Positions 1 through 11,869 of a stretch of DNA of 64,000 nt are shown in pieces. The stretch's first letter is position 1, and every line of letters starts with the position of its first letter. Made by a program: the position numbers and the translations under genes. Under the pieces are notes generated by a model. The model saw only the letters and a list, made by a program, of their open reading frames with translations, made no database searches and was not told where the DNA came from. The stretch spans positions 47,130,602 to 47,194,601 of the forward strand of contig OX387185.1 in the NCBI GenBank assembly GCA_947561395.2, written 5' to 3'. The DNA is from Buxus sempervirens. Lineage: Eukaryota > Streptophyta > Magnoliopsida > Buxales > Buxaceae.

Positions 1-640
1 TTTTGTGAATAAATCTACATCTTGGCCTTTTACCAAAAAAAAAAAAAAGAGGAGAGAGAGAGAGAGGAGCGGAGGGAGGGTGAGAAGAATGAAAAAGAAA
101 ATACATCAAAAATTTTGTAGGCTTGACACGTAAAACCAAGAAACCGGCTCATTAAATGCTTTTCTCAGTCGTTGCTGATCAAAGAAAAAAAAAATCGCCC
201 GGACCATTCCAAACAAACCGAGAAGAGAAATAGTCAAAGAAGCCAGCAGATTAAACGCTTTTATCAATCTACTGATTAAAGAAAAAAAGATTTCGCCCAA
301 AACAGAAGAAACTTGTTTAAGAAGAAAATTGCTGGCTTAAGAAGCCAGTCGGGGAAGGAGAAGAGTTCCTTTAGAAGATTGACCAAACCCAAAAGAGTGG
401 CAGTCAAATAAATCCGCACATTAAATGCGTTTGTTGACTAAAGAAAAAAAATTCAAAGAAAATTGCTTCCTTCGTAAGAGAGTTGGTGAAGGATAAGAGT
501 TTCTTTAGAAGAGTGCTACACGTGGCAACCAAACCCAAAAAAAATCAAAGAAACCGGCGAATTAAAGTCGTTCTTGCTTATTAAAGAAAAAAAAAAACAG
601 CCGAAACACTCGAAACCTCCCAAAACTGGTTGTTGATTAA
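1..640. repeat. degenerate A-rich repeat array
   Basis: No gene is visible. A loosely conserved unit recurs about four times, near 130-190, 225-290, 400-450 and 540-600. Each unit has an AAGAAACCGGC-like core, then ATTAAATGC, a T-rich stretch and AAGAAAAAAA. Spacing is 100-150 bp. A GA-rich tract lies at 50-80. The origin of the unit is unknown. Confidence 0.5.
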
Positions 641-676
641 ATGCATACCTTACTAAATCTGAAATGCTGTTGTCAG

Positions 677-2422
677 TAGAGCTGTAAGTTTGGCTTGGAC
701 CGCCCGAAGCCCACCCAACCCAACCCGAATAAAAGCTCGATTTAAGAAATAAGTTTGGGTTTGGGTTTAGGCCGGGCTCAATCTTGAGCCCGAAGTTGAG
801 TTCGGGTTGGGCTCGGGCTCACAAGGTACAACTCGAAAAAATCCGAATAACCCGAAATACATATACTACTAAAACCCCCTCCTGCGAACCTCCATATGAT
901 TATCTCCTGCAAACCTAAAAGTTTCTTGTCTTCTCCCATATCTCTACCACGGAAGTTGGAATTGCTTGACCCTCTCAGTGACTTACTGTCCCTCTCTTCT
1001 ATTATCAATACCTCACATCTCAAAGACAACCTAGCTAGACAAACCCCCAATAAAGGAGCTCGATCGGCAAGAGCTAGCAATACAGTTGCCGTCGGCGTCG
1101 CTGTCAATATAGTGGGGTACAGTTCCAGCAGCAAGGGATTTGTGATTACTCATAAGGGATTTGCGATACAATTCCATCGCTTACAAGTCACAAGGGATTT
1201 GCGATTGCTATTTTTGTCAAATCGGGCATTTCTCTTTAATTTGGGCATCTCATCTTTCCCCAATTTGTTCACTGCTTTCAGGTACTGTTTAATTCCTCTC
1301 TTTTCTAGTATTTGATCTGGATGAGATCCATTAATGTGTGTTTGGGAGGGTTTGTTTCTTTTCCTCGGCTATGCACCATATAATCTAAAATTATCTACCT
1401 CTTTGACTACAAAGTTAGTTCAGATATTTCAATCCCCAATCTTTTACTGCTAGATGCAAAATTTCATTAAAATTTGATTTCCGATAAGGTAGCAAAACAG
1501 AAAATCTTGTTACTTTAGTAGTATTTTATTTTATGTTATTTTTAACATCAATATATATCCCCTAAAATCTTGATTTATTGTTCTTGTTTGGTCATATGCA
1601 AATGAGTTATGTGTTTCTTACGTAATTTCGTGGTTCTAATATTTGAAACGTAGATTCTAACTCAGCCAAAAAAAAAAAACGTAGATTCTGAAGTAATTGG
1701 AAGAGATAGGAAACATGAATATTAAGTCTATTTAAAATTACAAAAGTTGATTGATTTTGTAAAAGGTATTATTTTTAGATTAAGGTTTGAATACTTAAAC
1801 AATGTGAAAATGCAATGAAACTAATTCTGGAATTTCAAATGGGGTAGGTCCTGTATGCAACATTGCAATTTTTGTGAAACAGTGAATGAATGGGAAATGT
1901 AGGGATGCCTTGCTAATCAAGTCATCATTTTCTATCTATTGTTTCTTTGAGAGTAGAGGATGCCTCGTTAGAATTAATTCTGCTACTGTATTTGTTGTAT
2001 TGCTGTTAATTCCATGCGTTATGATGGATGGTTGTATCAAATTGGAAGACATGTGAAACTCATAAATATCTTAGTGAATATTTTGTTCTAAGGCTCTTTA
2101 CACACATAAAAAGTTTGGTGGACTTATAGAGATCATTTTTTAACCTAATACACAAACAAATCAATGTATGCCAATAAACTTTATTATATATATCGAAATA
2201 TTGTAGTCTTATATATGTGAATGTATCATTGTATCAAGTAGGAAAAAAAAGTTTGGGCTGGCCCGAATCCAACCCGAACTCAAGAAATAATTTTAGGGTT
2301 GGGTTTGAGCTCAAAGAGTTTGGGTTAGGGCGGGCCGAGGAGAGTTTGGATTCACCAATTTTTGTTAGGGTTGAGCCCGAACTCATTGAAACCCAGCTCA
2401 GCCCGCCCTACTTACAGCTCTA
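677..2422. mobile_element. hAT-type non-autonomous DNA transposon, 1.75 kb
   Basis: The element begins TAGAGCTGTAAGT and ends with its reverse complement ACTTACAGCTCTA. It is flanked by a perfect 8-bp target-site duplication, GTTGTCAG, at 669-676 and 2423-2430. An 8-bp duplication with TAG-like termini is typical of the hAT superfamily. Subterminal parts are rich in GGGTTTGGGTT / AACCCGAACTC motifs. The interior (about 900-2200) has short ORFs on both strands, but none resembles a transposase, so it is non-autonomous. The interior may be captured host sequence; I do not recognise it. Confidence 0.85.
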
Positions 2423-2651
2423 GTTGTCAGTCAAAAAAAAAAAAATTTTTAAAGAAAACTAAAATTTCTCATTCGATACTTTAAATGCATACCTTACTAA
2501 ATTTGAAATATTTTAGAAATATCACCAAAATTTAATTTTCCTTTTTTAAGTCAAAAGCAAGCCGCCAAACCACCCGAACGTGACACATCAGCCCGGAGCA
2601 ACGCGAGGCTGCCGCGTAAGTGACCACCCCCGCACCGCTTAATATATAAGA

Positions 2652-2690
2652 CTAATGGGCAGCCCGTGCGATGCACGGGCATTCTAATGA
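2652..2690 (-). mobile_element. Helitron 3' terminus (minus strand)
   Basis: On the minus strand the sequence is a hairpin, CCCGTGC-ATC-GCACGGG, then a short spacer ending TTAG (usual Helitron end CTRR, here C to T). It is followed directly by TCTTATATATTAAG, which looks like the 5' start of a second Helitron-like element running left from 2651. The full extent of either element is not resolved. Confidence 0.55.
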
Positions 2691-3169
2691 AAAACCAATG
2701 TCAAGATAACAACTATTTATGGAGAATAATACAACTAAAAGCATTAGTCATACTCTCAAAAGGAAAAAAAAATGTATTCAAAACACCTTCTTAAAGAATT
2801 AAGAGATATTGAAACATTCACATTTTTCTAGAAGTCTTCTAAAAAATACAGAATATTTAATATTCAATTGATTTGAAGTTAGGATTTTTATTGTGAAAAA
2901 AGGTGACATTTTCGTCTAAAAATGCCATTAAAGCTAACACATCAACATTCCTCACTCCTCGCTCCTACCCAATGGGCCACCCAATGGGCCGAGATGTAAT
3001 TGAAAATAAATTTGTGGCAAAAGCTCTCCAAACAATGTCATCACAGCATATGACGCCTAAAAGTATTGATGCGTAGAACCACGCTAAGAACAAAAAAGAT
3101 ACCATAGAAAATTAATTTTCTCATTCACACAAAAAATAATAATAACAAAATGTGCATAATTTTGATAAT

Positions 3170-3580
3170 AGCAACTACATTTTTTTTAAAAATTATTCTC
3201 ACGAAAAGCTATATGAAGAAAGTTCTCAACATCTTTGTTTTTGTGCAAAACATGTTGAGATTTTATGTATAGGTAATTATATTCCTTACCGGAAAAGATT
3301 AAAAATTTGAAATTTTTAATTGCTCCGTAAAATGGTAAATTGTGGCTTCAAATTTCTTATTATATTTCAGACTAATATGATAGTATACATGCACATCGTA
3401 CTTCTCACAAAACGGCTATATCACTAAAGTTCTCAACATCTTCGTTTTTATGCAAAATATGTTGAGATTTTATATATATATATATGTAATTACATTGTTT
3501 AATGGAAAGGACTAAAAATTCGAATTTTTTAAGTCCTCCGTAAAATGGTAAAGTGCACCTTCAAGTTTCTTATTATATTT
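3170..3580. repeat. tandem duplication of about 200 bp
   Basis: Two diverged copies lie near 3190-3365 and 3405-3585. Both contain AGTTCTCAACATCTT, TGTTGAGATTTTAT and CTCCGTAAAATGGTAAA in the same order. They lie to the right of the minus-strand Helitron terminus and may be part of that element. No coding potential is seen. Confidence 0.55.
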
Positions 3581-4329
3581 TTAGATTAATCTTCTTCATG
3601 TTCTTGGTGCCTTTAAATTTTCCCTGATATTTTCCCCAACATAAATTCGAATGCTACACATTAAATTATTTTATATTTACAATCATTGAAACATTTCACG
3701 TCATTTCCTTTCTTCTTTAAATACCTCTGAGTAACTATTGTTCCTGTATCTCTTTTGTTCCTTCGCTTTTTTGGGTATATTATCGTTGTATTCTGTCTTG
3801 AAGCATCAACTATTGTAACACTGTTTTCATCTAATGATAGAGCATAGCTCAGCTTTCCATCAAAAAAAAAAAAATTAAATACCTCTAAGTAATAAATAAT
3901 AAATGGTAATTGTATTATTGTCCACGTGCTCTTGTTTCTTCAAATAAGTTATTTAAAACAGCTAAATACAACTCATTCGATATTATTCTTAAAAATTATA
4001 ACTGTTTCTAACTAAAGAATTGAATGACCGATACCGGTTCAAACATTTTACGAACAAAAAAAAAAAAAAACGAAAGCATTCGCTGCATTAAATGATTAAA
4101 TGGTGGCAGACGGCGTTGGGCCACCGCAGAAATATTCAGAAGTTTCCGATGCGATGCAGTCGCTCGTGGTTATCCCCAACACCTCTGTCTCTCTCTTCAC
4201 TCAGATGTAAAAACCTTTTTTAATGTTGCTGCCACGTCCGGGTTGAAGTCGCCAGTCCTGTTTTTGCAAGTAAAAGCTAGGAACTGGTGTGCTGTCGGCA
4301 AATGAACCGGAAATGAGAAAAAAAAATTT

Positions 4330-4720
4330 TTTTGTTAAAGAAATTAGAAAAAAAAATGGGAAAGTAAAACTTGAATGCAGAGAGAGAGAGAGAGCATGAT
4401 CCTCGCATCTGCAAGAGAATGGTTGGCATCATCGACTTGTTTGGCGAGTCTGACGGCGCCGAATATGGGTTTTCCAGTGCTGTTTTTGTATGATCTGGAA
4501 GTACTCCACCATGTCGAGACAGTGGGTTGTTTTTTCAGCATGGGATAGAATGAGTCAAAGAAGCCTGAGATGGTAGTGGTGTGGATGTCAGAGAAGGCTC
4601 CAAAATTTATTGTTAAAGAAATTAAAAGAAAAAAAAAAGGGAAAATAGAACTTGAACGCAAAAAGAGAGAGAGAGAGAGAGAAAAAGAGAGCAAGATGAG
4701 ACAGTGGGTTGTCTTTCATC
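4330..4720. repeat. direct duplication with GA microsatellites
   Basis: The segments 4338-4400 and 4608-4690 share a run of GTTAAAGAAATTA, A-rich sequence, AAACTTGAA and a GAGAGAGA tract. GACAGTGGGTTGT recurs at about 4518 and 4702. This is a diverged local duplication. The short ORFs across it (4344-4694 minus, 4570-4842 plus) are low-complexity and not credible genes. Confidence 0.45.
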
Positions 4721-7376
4721 TCGGAAGCCGGACTGTGGAGCTTGTATCTATATTGTTATTTGAAGCTTGCACACGATCTTGCACACGATCTTGCCAAGTG
4801 TCCACTAAAACTCAGATGGCATTCACGTGTGCACATAACTGAGGTTTGCTCAACGTTAACGGCAGCATTCAGAAATCGCTAGTTTCACAGCCAGCAATGA
4901 AAAAAAGGGAGGGAAATGAAAATGCTCACCCAAAATGATTTCCCTCCATTGTTTTCATTTTTCTGCATCAGAACTTGGTAGTCATCTACGGTGGGATTTC
5001 CCAAACCACAAAATTTTCTTCAGCCTATCAACTTCTCATTCCCTTCCTTTCGATTCGAACCTCCGAGTTGTGAAATTAATGGATCCAAAGAAGGCGAATT
5101 CAAAATAATTGGTTCGCAGAACACTGATTGGCCAGGGAACACTATTCGGCCAAGGGATAACTATGAGCGTTATTCATCTGTGAATGAAGACGTTTGGAGG
5201 AAGTCTTGCTTGGAGGACTATGTGTTGTTGCCATAATCAGAGATGGGATTACCGTGAAGAAGAGGTTGACTTATAACAAGGCATGAGTGGACATTATTGT
5301 CACAAGAACCCGTGAGAGCAGGCCATAGCTCGAACCCTGATCACTCTGGTCAGGGAAAAAGCTCTGGAAAACCACCTCTGTAAACAGGTAGACGGATTTC
5401 TAACCAGATGCTCTGAATCCATGGACAATCTCTGCTTTAATCTTTTTATTGATATATCCCATGTTGAATTCTTTAATCTGTTCAACTGCGGGCTAAACTT
5501 CACTGCATATATACTACCAAAAAAAAAAAAAAAAAAACTTCACTGCATATATGACCTTTAAGTATCTTATTTTCATTTTAATTTGATATATACCTGAGGC
5601 TTTATAGTTTTCTTTTGTTCAATTTCTGGATAAATTTATTCTTTTGTCAACGTTGCCTATCCCAGTGGATTCATTTGCCAAACCTTGTAAGGCAGTTCAG
5701 AGGAATTCGAGTTGGCATTCAATTATAAACTTATCTGATATTTCTTCTTTATTTTAGGTGCTGATTTTTTAATGATTCCATATAAGAGTCTGTGTATGTG
5801 TGTGTGAGAGTTTGCACACGCGTGCGTAAGGTGCTGATTCTTTAATGATTCCATATAAGAGTCTTTGTGTGTGTGAGAGAGTTTGCACACGCGTGCTTAA
5901 AGATATAAGCGCATACATATTCCAAATTCCATTTAAACATCAGTGTTGCTGAACTTTTCACCTACTGAGCAAAGGATCTTTATGTATATCTTTATTCCTA
6001 TTTCTCCATAAGGTAGTATACTTCAATTTCATTGTGGATTGAGATAGTGTCCTCTACCCCTCTACCCCCCATTTCTTTGTCCTTGTTAAGAATTCTTATT
6101 AGCTACTCACCTTAAATTTCAAATTGAAGGGGCTATAGAGATTATATTGCTAAATTAGACAGATTTGTTAAATGGTCTTATGTTTGCTTATCGCATCCTT
6201 CTGTTCTCTAGAGGTTCTTGCTTCCATTGCAATAAATTAGTGGCTTTAATAAACTGTTACAGTTTTCGATTAGGCAAAACTGTTAACTTTTCCGAATCTC
6301 TCTTGGTTTTCAGCCTCAATATGGGTGATTTTTCTCAGTGAATTTCCCATTAATTTGACCTGTTCAGAAGACAACACGTGTCTTGGAGCTCTTATGTTTG
6401 TCGGTGAACTTCTAACATCCCCATTTGTATGACCTTATTGCGAGAACTAACAGAAATCCATGAGGCTGGAAAGCCAAAAACAGTGACCCCAGCTTATAGG
6501 ACGGTGTTGCTGAGATCTATGTGTTCTTTCAGCACTTCCCATTTGCCTTATGGAAGGCTTTTCATGAGTGATTATCAACTAAAGATAGTTTACTTAAATC
6601 AAGATTACATTGTAACATCTTTTAAAAGACCTCCTTGGGGAACCAGTGTAACATCTTTGTTACCAGTCCTTTCACTAAGAGTGTTTAGGTTAAGTCCACT
6701 CTTTCCTTAAACCTGAATTGCTCTCCAGTTCATCGATCCCTAGCAGAATTTGACCGTCTTTCTGGTTGATCATTAGTTTCCTGATCCTACTCACCAAACT
6801 AGATCCATTTTTTTTAGCATTGGCAGTTCTGTATAGCCCTTTACAGATCATTGGATCCAAAAGAGCCATGAATTTGTGTGTGATCTTCTATGTCATGGTA
6901 GGTCATTGCCCACAGTTTCCAATTTCTTCTGTATAATTCTTTCTATTGCCTTTTTCGGGTTTTGTAGCATTTATGATGAAGGTACCATGTTTGTTTTGTT
7001 GCAGACATTGTTGACTTAAGATGCTGATCACCATGGCAAAGATAGGAAGGTAAATATGTGTTATAGGTGTCAAGGCACAGATTATTCTATTTACACACGG
7101 ATTATACCAACTGATTTCATTAAATATATTAGTTCCTCTCATTGTTTTGTTCACCACTCCAACGAAAACCATCATTTAGCTCTTTAATTTTCACAAAAAC
7201 CATGTTTGTGTAGTTATTTCCTCTTATATGAGACAATTCTGGATTATTTCATTTTTTTTTCAGTGACAAACTCTGTTTCATATATGTTGAAGAAACATGT
7301 ACATGGTTTAAATATTGAATACATTTTTTTTTTACTATTCTACTTTAAATTTTGAAGCTAAGATTTTGTAATGCAG
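4720..7376. other. no recognisable gene
   Basis: Short ORFs exist (for example 4991-5236 and 6429-6710) but none shows a domain I recognise. Several T-rich stretches followed by AG (for example before 7005) look like intron ends, so this may be a decayed or spliced gene leading to the exon-like segment at 7377-7518. I cannot support an exon chain. Confidence 0.3.
5757..5900. repeat. tandem repeat, two units of about 73 bp
   Basis: Two units begin AGGTGCTGATTYTTTAATGA, continue with CCATATAAGAGTCT and a GTGTGTGTGAGAG tract, and end GTTTGCACACGCGTGC. The second unit is slightly shorter in the GT tract. Function unknown. Confidence 0.75.
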
Positions 7377-7518
7377 TTACTGCATGCATTTTGCTACCCC
7401 AAAATTCCGAGATGAACATATTGCTACAGGCAAGGAGGCAAAGAAACTTTATGAAGCCAGCATGACCAATACTGAGAAGTTGTGGAGAGAGAAGTTGAAA
7501 AATAAGACTAAAAACTGA
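7377..7518 (+). pseudogene. possible terminal exon of an unidentified gene
   Basis: A T-rich tract ends in ATGCAG at 7371-7376. After it one frame is open for 46 codons to a TGA at 7516-7518. The peptide is charged and helix-like, including the segment KEAKKLYEASM and a Lys/Asn-rich end. The composition looks more like real coding sequence than the surrounding short ORFs. I do not recognise the family and cannot find convincing upstream exons (a 45-bp candidate near 7006-7050 contains stops). It could be a pseudogene or chance. Confidence 0.25.
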
Positions 7519-8058
7519 AAAGCAAAATAGCCATGATTGAGAGCTGCTAAATGAATTGTTGCTTGAAATGGAAACTGTGCAATCGATTTGTCTTGTATTC
7601 AGTGCACTTTTGTAATGGCACTTCTGTATAGAAAGGGTTGTATTAGAATTTTGTTTGTCAACACATTTACTTGGTCTTGTACACTTTTTTGCTGTCTTTT
7701 TTTTTGTAATGGCAATTCTGCTCCTTTTGTAATTGGTGTTGCAACGCCTTCTGGTCTGCCCATGATATGGCAGTTCTTGCACTCTTCTTTACGATTCAAG
7801 GATATCAACAATCTCCTCCCTTCAGGAGATAGAACACAATAACATGAAATTAGTAACGCCAATTATAAGAACAAAAGTGCTGATGGATTTGAGAGAAAGA
7901 CGGACACAAAAATAGCTGTAAGGGATTCAAACAAGAAACAATATAACCTTGTAAGATGCCACACGATCTTTTTTCATTTTCGGCATCTCCTTCTAACGGA
8001 AAATTTCAAAATAAGAATCCAATTTGTACATTAAAAAAAATAATTGAGCAGATGTGTT

Positions 8059-8660
8059 TCACAATGAAAGGATTTCCAATACCGGACCTTGGCTTTTGGG
8101 TTCAGTCTCTTCTGCAATGTTTCCACATAGACGATTGCCCGGTAAACCCAGCGACTCTAAGTTTGAGATGTTGCAGACAGGAGCTGGCTTGTGCCGGAGA
8201 AGTTGTTGAAAGAGAGAATCAAGGTCTGAAGGTTCGGCAAAGAACCCAAAGATGCCGGGACGCTTCCTGTGAACTGGTTGTGCTGTAGATTGATCAGTTT
8301 CAGCCGACGCAGATGACCCATCTCGCGTGGAAGCTGGCCATGGAATCTATTGAATGAAATGTTGAGGATGGTGAGGTAAGACAGGTCTCCCATGTGCGGT
8401 GCAAGAGTACCGCTGAGACCAATGTTGGGAAGATTCAAGCCGGTGACTCTCCGGCGGCCACGACCGCACGAGACTCCAACCCAGTTGCAGTAGCTGGTTC
8501 TCATGGACCAGTTTTCTGCTAGGACATTTTTGGGATCGAAAACGAGATGGGATGTGAAGGCAAGTAGAGCACACTCATCACTACAAGTAGTAGCCACAGA
8601 GCACAACATCATTGACAAGGCAATACAAATGCGGATGCCGGACTGTACGGTTCTGTGCAG
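8059..8660 (-). pseudogene. LRR receptor-like kinase N-terminal fragment
   Basis: Reading leftwards, the protein has a hydrophobic leader remnant, then an LRRNT_2-type cap (DECALLAFTSHLVFDP, NW, CNWVGVSC). Leucine-rich repeats follow (VTGLNLPNIGLSGTLAP, LTILNISFNRFHGQLP, LKLINLQHNQFTGSVP, LQTLILSFNNFSGT). This matches the start of plant LRR receptor-like kinases (EFR/FLS2-like, subfamily XII style). A frameshift near 8185 breaks the frame; the shifted frame continues CNISNLESLGLPGN and stops at 8059-8061. No transmembrane or kinase part follows, so this is a truncated relic. Intact relatives sense ligands at the plasma membrane; this piece is unlikely to do so. Confidence 0.8.
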
Positions 8661-8764
8661 AAGTTCAAATTTTGAAATTCAAATGGTACATCGCTGCGCT
8701 AAAAGCAAAGGATCCCAACTGCTGTTAACGTCAAGGGAGTTCTCAGTTAGCAAGCACGTGATTG

Positions 8765-9762
8765 CTAGGTGCAATGAAGTGGACACTTGGCAGGATCCTG
8801 CGGGAATTCCAAATAAAAATGCAGATTGGAACTCCACAGTCCGCCATCCCCATCGCGAACAGAGGAACAGAACGGGCTGCTACGCACAGTCCCCGAGGGC
8901 CAACTCAAGTCGAGACTCCCCTGACTCGGCGCCAGACTCGTCTCACGAACCGGCGACTGACTCTGGGGAGGCGCTGAGTTGGGGTTTGTCTTCTTCAGTC
9001 CGCCCTTGAGCAGGGGGTTTCTTCGCCGAGTCATCTGCGTGGAAAGCTGGCAAAAATACATCCTGATCTCAGAAGAACTTGTTTCCCCAAGCTCACAAAC
9101 AAAGGGATTAGCACACTCGAAAACGGAATGCCCAAGAAAACCACAAGATAAGCAGATGTTTGGAAGATTTTCATATCGAAAATCTAACCAGACCTTGTTA
9201 TCTTCCTTTGCTTCAAACCAAATGCCAGAGGGGATGGCCTTGTTAGGCGGAAGTTTCACCTTTGCAGAGATGGGGTCCTCCGAAATCTCTTCTTTCCTGT
9301 TATCCACTTCAAAACACTCCCCCAAAAGGCTGAGAAGGTCTTTAACCAGGGACTCGTCATGAAACTTGTGTGGAAGATTGGAGATCTGAACCCACACGTA
9401 GACATGGGTGAAATGGAAACCCTTTGCCTCCTTTTCGTCCTCGATCCTCTCCATAAGCAAGGGAGAGGAGCCAATAACCCACGGCTGGGTGCGGATAATT
9501 TTTTCTCTGTCCTTCCCTTTGTTAAAGGCTATGATAAATCTCCTTGGGGCCACCTGAGGCATAACCGGCTTAACGATTTCCGGATAGAGTTCGTTTGGAG
9601 GTCATTTTCACAGATCTCACACACGACAAGGTTCTTCCATTTTGAAGCAATCCGATTATCATCGACTTGGGAGATTTTGTAGGTAGTGGAAGGTCTAGGG
9701 GGAATAAGGAGTTTTTTGAAACAGGTATTAAGGTCTTCCATCGGGTAACTCAAAGAGGGCAA
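8765..9762 (-). mobile_element. LINE-type ORF1 remnant (DUF4283 and CCHC zinc knuckle)
   Basis: On the minus strand the reading starts with a Met near 9741 or 9762 (MEDLNTCFKKLLIPP) and carries a DUF4283-like domain. It then has a zinc knuckle CLSCGFLGHSVFEC with the spacing CX2CX4HX4C, and a Pro/Ser-rich tail. This order is typical of ORF1 (gag-like) proteins of plant LINEs and of DUF4283 proteins derived from them. A frameshift near 9580 splits the domain into two overlapping ORFs (9762-9529 and 9562-8765), so it is broken. No reverse transcriptase follows downstream. Its 5' side abuts the promoter of gene 1 near 9930, which probably cut that promoter's upstream part. Confidence 0.75.
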
Positions 9763-9930
9763 CTCTAGGGTTCAAGGGGAAAATCGCCACCGCCAGAAAG
9801 CCACACAAGCACAGCTAAAGATAATGAGCAGGGACCACCGAGACAGAAACCAGGTGGGGGACCAGAAATATATCTTACTGACACATCATGGGGTTGAGAG
9901 GAAATGGCAAATTTCTGCAGAGACCAGGAG

Positions 9931-10018
9931 GACTCAAGTTAAAACAACGCGTTTACTAGTTTATTATAAAGTATTTCAAGATTTAAGGCCTCGCAAGTGT
10001 TACACAATACCATCGAAC
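9931..10018 (+). promoter_or_regulatory. core promoter and 5' UTR of gene 1
   Basis: From about 9931 the sequence matches the upstream regions of genes 2 and 5: CAAGTTAAAACAACGCG, TTATTATAAA at about 9961 as a TATA-like box, then ATTTAAGGCCTCGCAAGTG. The box is about 55 bp before the ATG. Upstream homology stops at the LINE ORF1 remnant, so this is the shortest conserved promoter in the array. Confidence 0.5.
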
Positions 10019-11869
10019 ATGGAGATTCAGCGAGTAATTGATAGCTCTTTTGCTGCATTTCTGCTCTTATTGATCTTCTCATCATCTTCCACTTTTGCAA
10101 TTCGTCAAGGTAAGTTTTATACACACACCCCAGGAAGATGCTTTATTTCAATATCCATTCATCATATATAATCAGGTCTTAAAGCTCAGAGGCATTGATA
10201 AGTTTTCTGACTACGTTGCTTGTATTGTTCTTGTGATACAGGAGATGGATTCCCTCATATGACTTCAGATGCAGGAGAGCTCTCAGGTTTGTCATTTGAC
10301 TACATCATTGTAGGGGGAGGTACCAGTGGTTGTCCCCTAGCAGCAACCCTGTCACAGAGATTCTCAGTGCTTCTGGTAGAACGAGGTGGATTGCCTTTTG
10401 GTGATCCCCTAGTTTCAGAAAGGAAGAATTACGGGCTTCCATTGTTACAAACCGATGAGTTCTCATCGGTTGCACAAAGGTTTGTCTCTGAGGAAGGAGT
10501 TACGATTTACAGGGGAAGGGTTTTGGGGGGATCCACTGCAATCAATGGTGGTTTCTATAGTAGAGCAAGCAAGGATTTTATTAAGAAGGCTGGGTGGAAT
10601 GAGGAGCAAGTGAGAGATTCTTATGAGTGGGTGGAATCTCAGGTAGTCTTTGTACCAAGGCTCAACCCATGGCACTCTACTGTCAAAGATAGCTTTCTCG
10701 AGTCGGGAATTCTACCTTTTAATGGCTTCAGCTTGGAGCATCTTGAGGGAACAAAAGTGGGTGGAAATATTTTTGATGAACTTGGGATGAGACATACTGC
10801 TGCACATATATTGAAGTCTAGAGATTGGAGTCATCTCACTGTTCTACTGAATACAACGGTAAAGAATGTCATTTTCCGTGATAATGGTAAGCAAGGTCTT
10901 GGCTTGTTTAATTTATTTATTAATGGCAGAAACAGATTAGTGCCTTAAATTTTGTTTTGTGCTAAATGCCTTGTCGTGTTTAATTCATTTTTCCCCTTTA
11001 ACCCTGTAGAAGATGGAGGGAAGCCAAGAGCTTGTAGCATAAGATTCATGAGAAGTAATGGCAGCCCAGATGAGATGTATGAAATCTACCTCAATAAACC
11101 TTTGGTTGATAGAGAGTCATGGGGTGATATAATACTGTCTGCGGGAGCATTAGGCAGTCCTCAGATCCTTATGTTAAGTGGCATTGGACCCCAAGAACAC
11201 CTCAAACAATTCGATATAGTGCCCATTGTTGATGCTAGAAATGTCGGCAAAGGTATCAAAGACAACCCAGCGATCGGACTTTCTATAGACTCGGAGCAAA
11301 AACCTCGACCATCAGATCCACCTCTAGTGGTTGGAATAGCAAAGAATTTCGAGATCATTGTTCAGTCGGCAATCGTACCCGTAAGCGCCAATGCAACGAG
11401 AATGGGGATTTTAGCAAAAATTGCATTTCCAAGATCTGAAGGGAAGCTAAAGCTGAGGAACACAGACCCCAGACGAAATCCCTCTGTCAAATACAATTAT
11501 CTTAAGAGAAAGGAAGACCTGCTCGAGTGTGTGAAGATGGGTCGGTTGATCGAGCGAGTTGCACAGTCCAAGTCGATCGATTTGTTTCTAGGACGCCACC
11601 GTAACAAAACCAGGAAGTCCACTGCAGAAGAACTGAGAGAATTTTGCAAGAAGAACGTGGGGTCATACTCCCATTACCACGGAGGGTGCGCAGTTGGGTC
11701 TGTTGTTGATGAGGATTACAGGGTTCATGGAGTTGAAGGATTGAGGGTTGTTGACGGCTCAACCTTCTTTGAATCACCGGGCACAAATCCGATGGCAACT
11801 GTGCTAATGCTTGGCAGGTACCAAGGAATGCAGATATTGAGGGAGAGAGCAGGAAGATGCCTTGCATAA
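10019..11869 (+). CDS. (R)-mandelonitrile lyase-like GMC oxidoreductase, gene 1
   Basis: Exons are 10019-10109, 10242-10886 and 11010-11869; both introns are GT-AG and phase 1. The product is 531 aa. Residues 1-27 are a signal peptide (FAAFLLLLIF). The FAD-binding motif is VGGGTSGCP near residue 55 with an acidic strand end LLVERGG. GMC signature 1 is GRVLGGSTAINGG near 122; signature 2 is GALGSPQILMLSGIG near 291. The active-site region has HYHGG and, later, SPGTNPMAT, placing Asn where Prunus hydroxynitrile lyase has a second His. Sequons NTT and NKT suggest glycosylation in the secretory path. The family cleaves cyanohydrins or oxidises alcohols; the substrate is unproven. Relative to gene 4, two bases are missing at about 11847 (GAGAGAGCAGG versus GAGAGAGAACAGG), so the last residues become AGRCLA and stop early. 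The catalytic core is unaffected. Confidence 0.9.

Noticed and set aside
896-1315. 139-aa ORF inside the hAT element
   Set aside because: No recognisable domain, and a 118-aa ORF overlaps it on the other strand; not supported as a gene.
5300-5503. Possible gene between 5.0 and 5.5 kb
   Set aside because: All three frames are interrupted within about 80 codons and none shows a known motif.
10886-10948. Apparent in-frame extension of exon 2 into intron 2 in all copies
   Set aside because: It follows a consensus GTAAG donor and soon reaches a stop; splicing restores the conserved GMC frame.
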